DNA of 64,000 bases from Aliishimia sp039978895 (GTDB taxonomy: Bacteria > Pseudomonadota > Alphaproteobacteria > Rhodobacterales > Rhodobacteraceae), in contig JBDWAL010000055.1 of assembly GCA_039978895.1 (NCBI GenBank), positions 124,001 through 188,000 on the forward strand, in the 5' to 3' direction. The notes under the pieces were generated by a model. That model was not told where the DNA came from and did no database searches. It saw only the letters and a list, made by a program, of their open reading frames with translations. Below, one piece after another: positions 25,407 to 34,660 of the stretch (the first letter of the stretch is position 1; every line of letters begins with the position of its first letter). The position numbers and the translations under genes were made by a program.

Positions 25407-26846
25407 ATGGAAATGCCCGTCCCAAACGCGAAGATTATCTCTAAGAAGGCGCGCGTCGTGCAGCGTTTGCAGGAGGTTTTAGCACCTGATGCGGTAATTC
25501 ATGATCCAATGGAGACCAGAGCCTATGAGTGTGACGCGCTCACGGCGTATCGGTGTCCGCCCATGGTCGCGGTCCTTCCGGGCTCTACGCAAGAAGTTTC
25601 AGACGTCTTGAGGATTTGCCACGAGGAAGGTGTGCCTGTCGTGCCGCGCGGTTCGGGCACGTCTTTGGCTGGTGGCGCATTACCGACAGCCGATTGCGTT
25701 ATCTTGGGCGTGTCGCGCATGAGCGATGTGCTGGAAACCGACTATGACAACCGTATCATTCGCGTTCAAACAGGCCGCACCAATCTAAGCGTTACAGGGG
25801 CCGTGGAAGAAGAGGATTTCTTCTATGCGCCTGACCCTTCCAGTCAATTGGCCTGTGCAATCGCAGGCAACATCGCAATGAATTCGGGCGGTGCGCATTG
25901 TTTGAAGTACGGGGTGACGACGAACAACCTACTTGGCGTCACGCTAGTACAAATGGATGGCACAATCGTTGAGATTGGCGGCGGGCATTTGGATGCATCA
26001 GGGTTGGACTTACTGGGCGTGATCTGTGGCTCAGAGGGGCAGTTGGGCGTTGTGACCGAAGCGACGCTCCGCATCCTTCATAAACCAGAAGGTGCGCGTC
26101 CCGTATTGCTTGGTTTTGACACTGCAGAGATTGCAGGCGCGTGCGTGGCCGACATCATCAAGGCCGGGGTTTTGCCCGTGGCCATTGAGTTTATGGATGA
26201 AATGCTGATTGAAGTTTGTGAAGATTTTGCAAAAGCGGACTATCCGAAATGCGCGGCCCTATTGATCGTTGAAGTCGAAGGCTCTGATGCTGAGATTGAC
26301 GCGCAACTGTCGTTAATCAAAGACATCGCCAAGCAGCATAATCCAGTGGCGATCAAGGAAGCGGTGAGTGCCGAAGAAAGCGGTCGCATCTGGGCAGGTC
26401 GTAAGGCGGCGTTCAGCGCGATTGGACGGATTTCGGACTACATGTGTTTGGACGGTACGATCCCCGTGAGCGAGCTGCCTTATGTGCTGCGCCGCATCGG
26501 TGAGATGTCGAAAGAGTTCGGGCTTGGCGTTGGGAATGTGTTTCATGCGGGCGACGGCAACATGCATCCGCTGATTTTGTATGATGCGAACAAACCGGGC
26601 GATCTGGAAATTTGCGAAGAATTCGGGGCTGAGGTGTTGAAGCTTTGTGTGGAGGTGGGCGGTTGTCTCACCGGAGAGCACGGCGTCGGGATCGAAAAAC
26701 GCGACTTGATGACGTTCCAATATGCACCTCAAGATCTCGAAGCGCAGATGGCAATCAAGGATGTGTTTGATCCGTCTTGGTTGTTGAACCCGGCAAAAGT
26801 GTTCCCGCTTGCAGCAAGCGACCCTCGACGGATCGCAGCCGAATAA
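25407..26846 (+). CDS. glcD: Glycolate oxidase FAD subunit GlcD
   Basis: A 479-residue FAD-linked oxidase (VAO/PCMH fold plus C-terminal domain). FAD-binding residues are in VVPRGSGTSLAGG (about 75-87) and APDPSSQLACAIAGNIAMNSGG; the C-terminal end has VGNVFHAGDGNMHP and TGEHGVGIEKRD. With GlcE and GlcF it oxidises glycolate (or related 2-hydroxyacids) to glyoxylate, passing electrons to the respiratory chain. I chose ATG 25407, 7 bp after GGAGA. The upstream repeat suggests dedicated regulation. Confidence 0.95.
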   Translation: MEMPVPNAKIISKKARVVQRLQEVLAPDAVIHDPMETRAYECDALTAYRCPPMVAVLPGSTQEVSDVLRICHEEGVPVVPRGSGTSLAGGALPTADCVILGVSRMSDVLETDYDNRIIRVQTGRTNLSVTGAVEEEDFFYAPDPSSQLACAIAGNIAMNSGGAHCLKYGVTTNNLLGVTLVQMDGTIVEIGGGHLDASGLDLLGVICGSEGQLGVVTEATLRILHKPEGARPVLLGFDTAEIAGACVADIIKAGVLPVAIEFMDEMLIEVCEDFAKADYPKCAALLIVEVEGSDAEIDAQLSLIKDIAKQHNPVAIKEAVSAEESGRIWAGRKAAFSAIGRISDYMCLDGTIPVSELPYVLRRIGEMSKEFGLGVGNVFHAGDGNMHPLILYDANKPGDLEICEEFGAEVLKLCVEVGGCLTGEHGVGIEKRDLMTFQYAPQDLEAQMAIKDVFDPSWLLNPAKVFPLAASDPRRIAAE

Positions 26847-26910
26847 AGCGTACATCTTTGCGCGGTTGCGCGCCTCCCCCCTCTCGGAATTTATTGAGCA
26901 AGTTGAAATG

Positions 26911-28020
26911 ATGACACCTAACACAGAAGCCGAACTGGCCGAGATGATCAAAACCGCCAAGGGGCCTTTATCGGTGCGTGGTGGTGGGACGCGCGGGATG
27001 GCGCCAGAGGGGGAGGCCCTCAGCACGTCAGGGCTGTCGGGGGTTACATTATATGAACCGGGCGCTTTGACGCTCGTGGCGCAAGCCGGAACGCCCGTGG
27101 CGGAAATTGAGGCTGTGTTGGCGCAAGAAAACCAGCGTTTGGCGTTTGAGCCAATGGATCACCGGGTTTTGTTAGGCTCTGACGGCGTGCCAACAATAGG
27201 TGGTGTCTTTGCGGCGAACGTATCGGGTCCGCGCCGTGTCGCGGCAGGCGCGGCTCGGGACTTTGCACTGGGCGTGCGTTACGTAGATGGCTCCGGCAAC
27301 GCGATAAAAAATGGCGGACGTGTTATGAAAAACGTGACCGGTTACGACCTGGTCAAATTGCTGTGCGGGTCGTGGGGCACTTTGGGTGTGATGAGCGAAG
27401 TCAGCCTGAAGGTGTTGCCAACACCTGAAACGCAAACGTCGCTGGTTCTGGACGGATTGAAGCCGACGCAAGCCGTCGCAGCCATGTCAGCGGCTTTGGG
27501 ATCGGCCTTTGAAGTAACGGGGGCTGCGTATATGACGCGTGAACGTCGAACTGTGTTGCGGATTGATGGTTTTGAGGCCTCCGTTGCCTATCGCGCGGGA
27601 CAACTGCAAACGCATCTGCGCAACTTTGGCGATGTTGCGGTTCTACAGGCTGATCAAAGCGCTTCGGTGTGGCAAGACGTGCGAGACGTGCGTGCGTTTG
27701 CGCAGGAGGCGGGAGATGTTTGGCGGGTGTCCGTCAAGCCTTCGGATGGACCGGCGGTTTTGGAACAGGCGCAGGCGTTGGATGCCGTGATGGATTGGGG
27801 TGGCGGCTTGGTTTGGCTGCGCGCAGAAGAGGGGACTGACTTGCGCGCGCGTCTTTCAAAGATCGCGGGCCACGCAACCTTGGTGCGGGCTTCGGCAATA
27901 ACGCGGTCGTCTCTTGGAACCTTCGAACCAGAAAGGTCTGGTGTCGCAACACTTAGCGCAGGTTTAAGAGCTCGGTTCGATCCGCGGGGCATTTTGAACC
28001 CAGGCTTAATGACAGTCTGA
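26911..28020 (+). CDS. glcE: Glycolate oxidase FAD-binding subunit GlcE
   Basis: A 369-residue protein with a single PCMH-type FAD domain: LSVRGGGTRG (about 18-27), TIGGVFAANVSGPRRVAAGAA (about 94-114) and KNVTGYDLVKLLCGSWGTLGV (about 142-162). It lacks the long C-terminal domain of GlcD, as usual for GlcE. The ATG at 26911 (or 26908) matches the family's N-terminus; the frame is open further upstream across the glcD stop codon. Partner of GlcD and GlcF. Confidence 0.93.
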   Translation: MTPNTEAELAEMIKTAKGPLSVRGGGTRGMAPEGEALSTSGLSGVTLYEPGALTLVAQAGTPVAEIEAVLAQENQRLAFEPMDHRVLLGSDGVPTIGGVFAANVSGPRRVAAGAARDFALGVRYVDGSGNAIKNGGRVMKNVTGYDLVKLLCGSWGTLGVMSEVSLKVLPTPETQTSLVLDGLKPTQAVAAMSAALGSAFEVTGAAYMTRERRTVLRIDGFEASVAYRAGQLQTHLRNFGDVAVLQADQSASVWQDVRDVRAFAQEAGDVWRVSVKPSDGPAVLEQAQALDAVMDWGGGLVWLRAEEGTDLRARLSKIAGHATLVRASAITRSSLGTFEPERSGVATLSAGLRARFDPRGILNPGLMTV

Positions 28021-28021
28021 G

Positions 28022-28387
28022 ATGTATTTTTTCGTCTTATTCATCGTGGTTTTTGTGATTGGACCATTGCTCTTTCGAAGTGGACTCAATCATGCGGATT
28101 TGGTGAACAAGGCGCGTTTCTTGATGTTGGTGCCTGCTTTACTTGGCGTCGCAGGATGGGGCGCGAAAGTATTGGCGGGGGCGGCTTGGGGGCGCAAACT
28201 TTGGGCGACCGTTCCCGGAATTGCGTTGGTCTGGTTAGGATGGATCGGGCTGTTGGTGTTCTGCGCCGCGCGAATTCAAGTTTTGATCCCCAGTGCGATC
28301 GGACGAAAATGGACTCGCGCGCTTGGCGCGATAGGAACAACAGTGCCGTGGTTCGGCTTGGCCTCAGCACAGATGATGACAGGGTAA
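28022..28387 (+). CDS. Membrane protein within the glc operon
   Basis: A 121-residue protein with about three hydrophobic helices (2-20, 33-52, 63-85). It starts 1 bp after glcE stops and ends 3 bp before glcF starts, so it is almost certainly co-translated. No family recognised. A role as membrane anchor for the soluble GlcDEF complex is attractive but only inferred from position. Confidence 0.75.
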   Translation: MYFFVLFIVVFVIGPLLFRSGLNHADLVNKARFLMLVPALLGVAGWGAKVLAGAAWGRKLWATVPGIALVWLGWIGLLVFCAARIQVLIPSAIGRKWTRALGAIGTTVPWFGLASAQMMTG

Positions 28388-28390
28388 ACG

Positions 28391-29731
28391 ATGCAAACGA
28401 ATTTCTCCGAGACGCAATTGAAAGAACCGAGCATCGCACGGTCCAATGAGATCCTGCGTAACTGCGTGCATTGCGGTTTCTGCACGGCGACATGCCCGAC
28501 TTATCAGGTTTTAGGGGATGAGTTGGACAGCCCACGCGGACGCATCTACTTGATCAAAGACATGCTCGAAAATGACCGTGATCCGGATGAGAAAACGGTA
28601 AAGCACGTCGATCGTTGTTTGTCATGCTTGGCATGTATGACGACCTGCCCATCGGGTGTACACTACATGCATCTGGTGGATCACGCGCGAGACTACATAG
28701 AAAAGCGCTACAAACGCCCGCTGAGCGATCGTGTTTTACGTTGGATTTTGGCGCGGATATTGCCTTATCCGATGCGGTTCCGATTGGCACTGATCGCCGC
28801 AAAAATTGGCCGCCCATTTGCGCCTTTGATCCCGGATGCAAGACTTCGGGCTATGTTGGCCATGGCGCCTAAGAAAATTCCCCCTGTTAGCCGCAATGAC
28901 GACCCACAAACGTTTGCGCCAACAGCGCCACGTAAAAAACGTGTGGCACTGATGACAGGCTGCGCGCAAAAAGCGTTGAACACGGACATCAATGACGCAA
29001 CCATTCGCATGCTGACAAGGTTCGGCTGCGAGGTGGTCGTGGCCGAGGGTGCAGGGTGTTGCGGTGCGTTGACCCATCATATGGGCAAGACGTCTCAAAG
29101 CCATGCGACAGCGGCTCAGAACATCAAGGCATGGGCCAAGGAAATGGACGAGGGTGGGTTAGACGCCATCGTGATCAACACATCGGGCTGCGGTACTACC
29201 GTCAAGGATTACGGACATATGTTCCGCAATGATGACCTTGCCGAAGACGCAAAGCGGGTCGCGGGTATCGCTATGGACATCAGCGAGCTGCTCGTGAAGC
29301 TCGAACTGCCCAAAGGTGACGATAAAGGGCTAACCGTAGCCTATCATGCGGCGTGTTCCCTGCAACACGGACAGCAAATCAAGACCTTCCCAAAGGATTT
29401 GTTGAAATCTGCTGGTTTCAAAGTGGTGGAACCTGCTGACAGCCATCTGTGTTGTGGATCAGCCGGAACTTATAACCTGATGCAGCCTGAAATCTCGGGT
29501 CAATTGAAAGACCGCAAGGTAAGCACATTGGAGGCCAAGAACCCAGATGTGATCGCTGCGGGCAACATTGGTTGCATGATGCAAATCGGATCAGCGACCG
29601 CAGTTCCGATTGTTCATACTGTGGAATTGCTGGACTGGGCGACAGGGGGGCCTAAGCCAGCAGGTCTTTCGGGAGATGCTTCTACGCGTCTCGCGAAAAC
29701 TTCCGAAAAAACTATCCCAATTTTGCGCTAA
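28391..29731 (+). CDS. glcF: Glycolate oxidase iron-sulfur subunit GlcF
   Basis: A 446-residue electron-transfer subunit. Two [4Fe-4S] motifs are present: CVHCGFCTATCP (about 19-30) and CLSCLACMTTCP (about 75-86). Two CCG domains follow, with GCCGAL (about 218) and LCCGSAGTYNL (about 353). It passes electrons from GlcD/GlcE to the quinone pool. It is the last gene of the operon. Confidence 0.95.
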   Translation: MQTNFSETQLKEPSIARSNEILRNCVHCGFCTATCPTYQVLGDELDSPRGRIYLIKDMLENDRDPDEKTVKHVDRCLSCLACMTTCPSGVHYMHLVDHARDYIEKRYKRPLSDRVLRWILARILPYPMRFRLALIAAKIGRPFAPLIPDARLRAMLAMAPKKIPPVSRNDDPQTFAPTAPRKKRVALMTGCAQKALNTDINDATIRMLTRFGCEVVVAEGAGCCGALTHHMGKTSQSHATAAQNIKAWAKEMDEGGLDAIVINTSGCGTTVKDYGHMFRNDDLAEDAKRVAGIAMDISELLVKLELPKGDDKGLTVAYHAACSLQHGQQIKTFPKDLLKSAGFKVVEPADSHLCCGSAGTYNLMQPEISGQLKDRKVSTLEAKNPDVIAAGNIGCMMQIGSATAVPIVHTVELLDWATGGPKPAGLSGDASTRLAKTSEKTIPILR

Positions 29732-29803
29732 ATAAGTAGGGCTGCCCTAATTTCGCCGCATCTCAATCCTACACCCGCCAAGCGTGTTTGGAGGATATCC
29801 CTT

Positions 29804-30619
29804 TTGCGGCGATGGATGGCCCTTTCTTTGATGGCCCTTGTTTTGACGACAACGGCCTTTGCACAAGATGCAAAGCTAAAGCGGCTCGAGACGTCCGAAC
29901 AAGGTCGTGGATGGGACGCTGTAGGGCGACTTGATATTGGCGGCGAAGGCTTTTGTACCGGATCACTGATTGCACCCGATCTGGTGTTAACCGCAGCGCA
30001 TTGTCTTTATGACAAGCAAACCGGACAACGCATCAACCATGAAAACATTGAATTTTTGGCTGGATGGCGCAATGGGCGTGCCTCGGCCTATCGCAACGTA
30101 CGCCGTGCCGTGGTGCATCCAGATTACGTTTTCGGCAAAGACCTAAGCTCGGGGCGTGTGCGCAATGATGTGGCCCTGTTAGAAATCCGCCGCCCCATTC
30201 GAGACACCGTTATCATGCCATTTGGGACGGGTACACGCCCACGCAAGGGCGATTTGGTTGGTGTGGTATCTTATGCCAAAGACCGCTCAGAGGCCCCGAG
30301 TTTGCAAGAAGTGTGCGAGGTTCTGGCCCAACAAGATGGTGTGTTGGTGACAACGTGTACAGTGGATTTTGGCAGCTCCGGCGCGCCGATCTTTATCTTT
30401 AATGACGGCCAAGCCCATGTTGTGTCGGTGATTTCCGCTAAGGCGGAATCTGACGGGCAAAACGTGGCTTTGGGGACCGCTTTGTCGGCACCTTTGGAGG
30501 TGCTCAAAGCGCAATTAATCGCGGGTGAGGGCTTTTTGACATCGTCGGACGGGGCTGTTCGACGGATCGCAGTTGGAGGGCAACGCACCAATACCGGTGC
30601 GAAGTTTGTGAAACCATGA
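29804..30619 (+). CDS. Exported trypsin-like serine protease, first of tandem pair
   Basis: A 271-residue S1-type protease. A TTG start at 29804 is favoured by GGAGG at the right distance; the next ATG at 29816 is too far from it. A signal peptide (about 1-20) is followed by the catalytic His in VLTAAHC (about 66), Asp in VRNDVALLEI (about 123) and Ser in FGSSGAP (about 191). The usual GDSGGP is FGSSGAP, so specificity may differ. It ends in GAKFVKP, a tail shared with the next gene, which overlaps it by 4 bp. Confidence 0.85.
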   Translation: MRRWMALSLMALVLTTTAFAQDAKLKRLETSEQGRGWDAVGRLDIGGEGFCTGSLIAPDLVLTAAHCLYDKQTGQRINHENIEFLAGWRNGRASAYRNVRRAVVHPDYVFGKDLSSGRVRNDVALLEIRRPIRDTVIMPFGTGTRPRKGDLVGVVSYAKDRSEAPSLQEVCEVLAQQDGVLVTTCTVDFGSSGAPIFIFNDGQAHVVSVISAKAESDGQNVALGTALSAPLEVLKAQLIAGEGFLTSSDGAVRRIAVGGQRTNTGAKFVKP

Positions 30620-31473
30620 CATTTAAATATATCCGACAGGCCGTGTTGAGTCTTTTTGCTTTGACGTTGGCGGCTCCGGTCGCGGTGAGTGCGCAGTCCG
30701 ACACAGGACTACGTGCACTGGACACAGATCACGAAGCCAGAGGCTGGGAAGCCGTAGGTCGTTTGGACACTGGCAGCGGGTATTGCACGGGCACATTGAT
30801 CGCACCACATCTTGTCTTGACGGCAGCGCATTGCGTTTACGATTTGGGAAATGGCAAAGCGACAAAGGCAGAGAAATTCACCTTTCGGGCTGGGTTCCGA
30901 AATGGCGAGGCCGCGGCGACCCGGCAGGTTTCGAGGGTCGCGGCGCATCCGGGTTTTGATCCAAGTGCCGCATTCAATAGCGACAATGTTTCCCATGACT
31001 TGGCACTTATCGAGCTGTCCAAACCCATTCCATCTAGTGAAATCAACCCGTTTGCATTGCATGATGAGCGAGTATCCCCCGGGGAAGTCAGCGTGGTGTC
31101 CTATGGGCGTGGTCGCTCTGAGGTGCAATCGCGGCAACGTGGGTGTGAGATGCTCGAACGACAACGGAATTTGATGGCATTCGATTGTGATGTGACCAAG
31201 GGATCATCAGGCGCGCCGGTGTTTTCGCATCTTAACGGGCGTGGACGTATCTTGTCGGTTATCTCTGGAGAGGTGACCATCGATGGGCGTGAAGTGGCGC
31301 TTGGAATGCACCTGCCGCCGCTGATTGATGAATTGAAACGCGAGTTGGTTTCCACCAACACAGGGCCTGTCGCACAAGTGAAGCGCGTGCAAGCAGGGCA
31401 ACGTTCAGGCGGAGCGTTCCAAAGCAAGAAGCGAGTGAGTGGCGCAAAATTTGTCCGCGCACCGGGATCTTAA
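30616..31473 (+). CDS. Exported trypsin-like serine protease, second of tandem pair
   Basis: A 285-residue paralogue of the preceding protease. It has a signal peptide ending near VSAQ, catalytic His in VLTAAHC (about 72), Asp in VSHDLALIEL (about 128) and Ser in KGSSGAP (about 197). It begins inside the previous stop codon region (ATGA overlap) and is surely co-translated. The C-terminal tail (SGAKFVRAPG) repeats that of the first protease. Substrates unknown; possible regulated processing pair. Confidence 0.87.
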   Translation: MTFKYIRQAVLSLFALTLAAPVAVSAQSDTGLRALDTDHEARGWEAVGRLDTGSGYCTGTLIAPHLVLTAAHCVYDLGNGKATKAEKFTFRAGFRNGEAAATRQVSRVAAHPGFDPSAAFNSDNVSHDLALIELSKPIPSSEINPFALHDERVSPGEVSVVSYGRGRSEVQSRQRGCEMLERQRNLMAFDCDVTKGSSGAPVFSHLNGRGRILSVISGEVTIDGREVALGMHLPPLIDELKRELVSTNTGPVAQVKRVQAGQRSGGAFQSKKRVSGAKFVRAPGS

Positions 31474-31490
31474 CGCGCGTTTGTGCGGGT

Positions 31491-31520
31491 CTTGAAAGCG
31501 GTTTTTCCTCTTCCTATCTG
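31491..31520 (+). promoter_or_regulatory. Heat-shock (RpoH-type) promoter of the Hsp20 gene
   Basis: CTTGAAA at 31491-31497 and CCTATCTG at 31513-31520 are 15 bp apart, matching the alphaproteobacterial RpoH pattern (CTTGAA, spacer, CYTATnT). Transcription would begin near 31527, leaving a leader of roughly 100 bases before the Hsp20 ATG. Confidence 0.55.
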
Positions 31521-31624
31521 AGTATGGTCCGAGACGCCTAATATGGGTCTTGGATTTCAAACCGGGGTTTGTCCATGATGGAAAGCCCTAATTTGGTATC
31601 GCTCAAACAAAGAGGATAACCCTT

Positions 31625-32077
31625 ATGCGTACACTTGATTTTGCCCCACTTTACCGTGCCAGCATCGGCTTTGACCAAATTGCTGACATGATGGATCGCG
31701 TTCTGACCAGCGATGTCAGCACGCCAAGTTACCCCCCTTACAACATCGAAAAAACATCGGACGATACGTATCGCATTTCCCTTGCGGTGGCTGGGTTCAA
31801 AGAAGCGGAATTGTCGGTCGAGGTGAAAGAGAAAGCCCTCATCATCGCGGCCCAAAAGGATGACAGCGATAATGATACGTCCTATCTGCATCGCGGTATC
31901 GCAACCCGTGCGTTCGAACGCAAATTCCAACTTGCCGACCACGTGCATGTGACAGGTGCGGTGCATGAACATGGCATGCTGCACATTGAATTGGTGCGCG
32001 AAATTCCCGAAGCATTGAAGCCCCGTCGGATTGAAATTGCGAACAGTACGAAGGCGATCGAAGCCACTGTGAATTAG
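31625..32077 (+). CDS. Small heat-shock protein, Hsp20/IbpA type
   Basis: A 150-residue alpha-crystallin chaperone that holds unfolding proteins. N-terminus LDFAPLYRASIGFDQI is typical of IbpA-like class A proteins of rhizobia and relatives. The crystallin domain (about 38-135) has YRISLAVAGF, LHRGIATRAFERKFQL and ends with a short tail. RBS AGAGG precedes the ATG. The upstream RpoH-like promoter fits heat induction. Confidence 0.92.
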   Translation: MRTLDFAPLYRASIGFDQIADMMDRVLTSDVSTPSYPPYNIEKTSDDTYRISLAVAGFKEAELSVEVKEKALIIAAQKDDSDNDTSYLHRGIATRAFERKFQLADHVHVTGAVHEHGMLHIELVREIPEALKPRRIEIANSTKAIEATVN

Positions 32078-32088
32078 GCCATAGCATC

Positions 32089-32111
32089 GGCCCGGGGTGA
32101 TGCTCCGGGCC
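32089..32111 (+). terminator. Hairpin after the Hsp20 gene
   Basis: GGCCCGG (32089-32095) pairs with CCGGGCC (32105-32111), 12 bp after the stop codon. Only a short T stretch follows (ATGTTTCG), so it is a weak terminator or an mRNA-end stabiliser. Confidence 0.45.
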
Positions 32112-32269
32112 ATGTTTCGCGAATTGAACGGTGCCACAATCGCATTTGTCGAATTGCCCATACTTTGGCACGGGACCGGGGACGTAAGTCGCATGCGATC
32201 ACCGGTTCATTCATACCCTGCCTCGCCCCAATTTCGTGTTAGGATGACGGACATCGGGGAGGACAGATC

Positions 32270-32637
32270 ATGGTCGTCAAACGCATCGTTTCAAACATCG
32301 CTACTCGATCCATCGAAGAGGTTCGCACGTTCTATATTAATGTGTTGGAGCTGGACATCGTGATGGATTTTGGCTGGACCGCAACGCTTGGCTCAAATCA
32401 AGATGCACCCGTTCAGCTAAGTATCGCAAGCGAAGGCGGATCGGGAACAGCTGTGCCCGACCTCTCAATCGAGGTGGACAATGTCGTTGAACCTACCGCC
32501 GCGCCAAACGACTGGGCCACCCGATCGAGTATGATTTGACCAACGAGCCATGGGGCGTGAGACGTTTCTATTTGCGCGATCCAGCGGGCAAAGTGTTGAA
32601 CGTGTTGGCGCATGTCACCTCAGAGCAAGTTGATTGA
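32270..32637 (+). pseudogene. VOC/glyoxalase-family gene with a one-base frameshift
   Basis: The first 74 codons encode the start of a VOC-fold protein (KRIVSNIATRSIEEVRTFY, then VLELDIVMDFGW). The frame then goes wrong near 32492 and stops at 32539. From 32494 another frame continues the family sequence (YRRAKRLGHPIEYDL, EPWGVRRFYLRDPAGKVLNV) to a TGA at 32637. Loss of one base around 32492 explains both. It is a recent pseudogene or a sequencing error; the two halves look otherwise intact. Confidence 0.8.
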
Positions 32638-32709
32638 GCAGGAGGCTCTGTCTGATCTCTCAGAGAGTCGTTTCCCTAAGAGGTCGCAGGGCCCCCTTTC
32701 AAATCATCA

Positions 32710-33084
32710 TTAGGTTTCCCGGCAGTGCTGATAGCATTTTGTGTCTGGAAACGGAGGCATCCAAGCTTCCCGCCGAACAACCCAACTTTCATAGGACGGC
32801 GCAAGCTGATTTGGGGCATCCAATGACCCTAGATGCACTTCGATTTCGTCATCACTGCGCGCAAACACCGACGAACCACAGCATGGGCAGAAATGTCGTC
32901 CCTTATAGTCACGTGTTTCCCCTGTAACTGTGACAGCGTCTTGGGGAAATATTGCGGATGCATAAAAGAGCGCGCCGTGGTGTTTGCGGCAATCAAGGCA
33001 ATGGCACACGCCGACCCGGTCAGGGCGCCCAACGGCTGTGAACCTTACCTTTCCGCACAGGCACCCCCCGGTGAAACTGTCCAT
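32710..33084 (-). CDS. GFA-family zinc protein
   Basis: A 124-residue protein of the glutathione-dependent formaldehyde-activating (GFA/CENP-V) fold. Zinc-binding cysteines are in GGCLCGKVRF (about 7-16), CHCLDCRKHHG (about 27-37) and FCPCCGSS (about 65-72). Most members have no proven reaction. It lies 17 bp downstream of gabD on the same strand. Confidence 0.88.
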   Translation of the reverse strand: MDSFTGGCLCGKVRFTAVGRPDRVGVCHCLDCRKHHGALFYASAIFPQDAVTVTGETRDYKGRHFCPCCGSSVFARSDDEIEVHLGSLDAPNQLAPSYESWVVRREAWMPPFPDTKCYQHCRET

Positions 33085-33101
33085 GAGACGTCCCCTATAG
33101 T

Positions 33102-34577
33102 TTAAACACTCATACAGACATATTTCATCTCAAGGTAGTCATCCATGCCGTGGTGTGAGCCCTCGCGGCCTAGACCGGATTGTTTAATTCCGCCAAAGGG
33201 ACCTAATTCTGTTGAGATAATGCCAGTGTTGATGCCCACAATGCCATATTCCAAGGCTTCTGCGACCTTATAGACGCGGCTCAGGTCGTTGGCGTAAAAA
33301 TACGCGGCCAGCCCGAAGATCGTGTCGTTTGCCATAGCGATAACCTCATCTTCGTCATCGAACTTGAACAGCGGGGCGAGTGGGCCAAAGGTTTCTTCTT
33401 GCGCGACTTTCATGTCTTGGGTGATGCCTGTCACGATTGTTGGCTGAAAAAATGTGCCGCCCAATTCGTGAGGTTGCCCGCCCGTGACGACCGTGCCGCC
33501 CTTTGCTGTGATGTCGGCGATATGGTCTTGGACTTTGGCAACAGCTGCATCGGATATAAGCGGGCCAGTCGTGACGCCATCGTTAAGCCCGTCGCCTACC
33601 TTTAAAGCGTCTGTTGCAGCCTTCAATTTGGCGGCGAATGCGTCATAGACCCCAGCCTGCACGTAAATGCGGTTGGCGCAGACACAGGTTTGGCCCGCGT
33701 TGCGAAACTTTGACATCATCGCGCCCTCAACCGCTGCATCAAGGTCGGCATCGTCGAACACGATGAATGGTGCGTTGCCGCCCAATTCCATTGAGCATTT
33801 CATGACATTATCGGCGGCCTGGCGCAGCAAGATGCGACCGACTTGGGTTGAGCCGGTGAAGGACAACTTACGCACCGTGTTGTTTTCGCAGAATTCCTTG
33901 CCAGTGGCTGACGCGTCTGACGTCGTGACGATATTCAACACGCCAGCCGGGATACCCGCACGTTCAGCCAACACACCAAGGGCAAGCGCTGAGAGGGGGG
34001 TAAGTTCTGCTGGGCGAGCCACAAAGGCGCAGCCCGCGGCCAGTGCAGGTCCGACTTTGCGAGTGATCATTGCGTTGGGGAAATTCCACGGAGTGATAGA
34101 GGCCGCGACACCGATGGGTTGTTTCCAGACTTGGATGCGTTTGTCGCGTTGATGGCCCGGTATGGTTTCGCCGTAGACGCGTTTGGCTTGTTCGGCGAAA
34201 AATTCGATGAAGGACGCGCCATATCCGATTTCTCCGACGGCTTCTGCCAACGGTTTACCCTGTTCAGCGGTCAAGATCGCCCCGAGGTCTTGGGCATTTG
34301 CCATCATCAAATCGAACCATTTGCGCAAAACCGCGCCACGTTCTTTGCCAGTCCAGCTTGCCCACTCTTTTTGAGCGACCTCGGCGGCGGCAATGGCCGC
34401 GCCAACTTGATCCCGGGATAAATCTTCGACATCTGCAATAACGTCGCCACGTGCGGGATTGGTCACAGCAAACGTGCCCTTGTCGCCTGTCACCCAAGCG
34501 CCGCCAACATAAGCACGTGTTTCAAGAAGGCTCGGGTCTGACAGCATCGCGCGCAGATCGGTCAATTTATCAAGCAT
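33102..34577 (-). CDS. gabD: Succinate-semialdehyde dehydrogenase, GabD-like
   Basis: A 491-residue aldehyde dehydrogenase. It has FTGSTQVGRIL (cofactor turn, about 241), the general-base Glu in MELGGNAPF (about 263) and the nucleophile Cys in GQTCVCANR (about 296-304, two Cys as in GabD). The end, GIKQSGLGREGSHHG with EYLEMKY-like MDDYLEMKYVC, is typical of GabD. It oxidises succinate semialdehyde to succinate with NAD(P). Other semialdehydes are possible substrates. Confidence 0.88.
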   Translation of the reverse strand: MLDKLTDLRAMLSDPSLLETRAYVGGAWVTGDKGTFAVTNPARGDVIADVEDLSRDQVGAAIAAAEVAQKEWASWTGKERGAVLRKWFDLMMANAQDLGAILTAEQGKPLAEAVGEIGYGASFIEFFAEQAKRVYGETIPGHQRDKRIQVWKQPIGVAASITPWNFPNAMITRKVGPALAAGCAFVARPAELTPLSALALGVLAERAGIPAGVLNIVTTSDASATGKEFCENNTVRKLSFTGSTQVGRILLRQAADNVMKCSMELGGNAPFIVFDDADLDAAVEGAMMSKFRNAGQTCVCANRIYVQAGVYDAFAAKLKAATDALKVGDGLNDGVTTGPLISDAAVAKVQDHIADITAKGGTVVTGGQPHELGGTFFQPTIVTGITQDMKVAQEETFGPLAPLFKFDDEDEVIAMANDTIFGLAAYFYANDLSRVYKVAEALEYGIVGINTGIISTELGPFGGIKQSGLGREGSHHGMDDYLEMKYVCMSV

Positions 34578-34660
34578 GGTGGTTCCTCTGGTGGATGTTG
34601 CACTTGCGAAGTCAAATAGGGTCTGGTCTTAAAAGTCTAGCGCCAGTTAAGGGGAATGAG

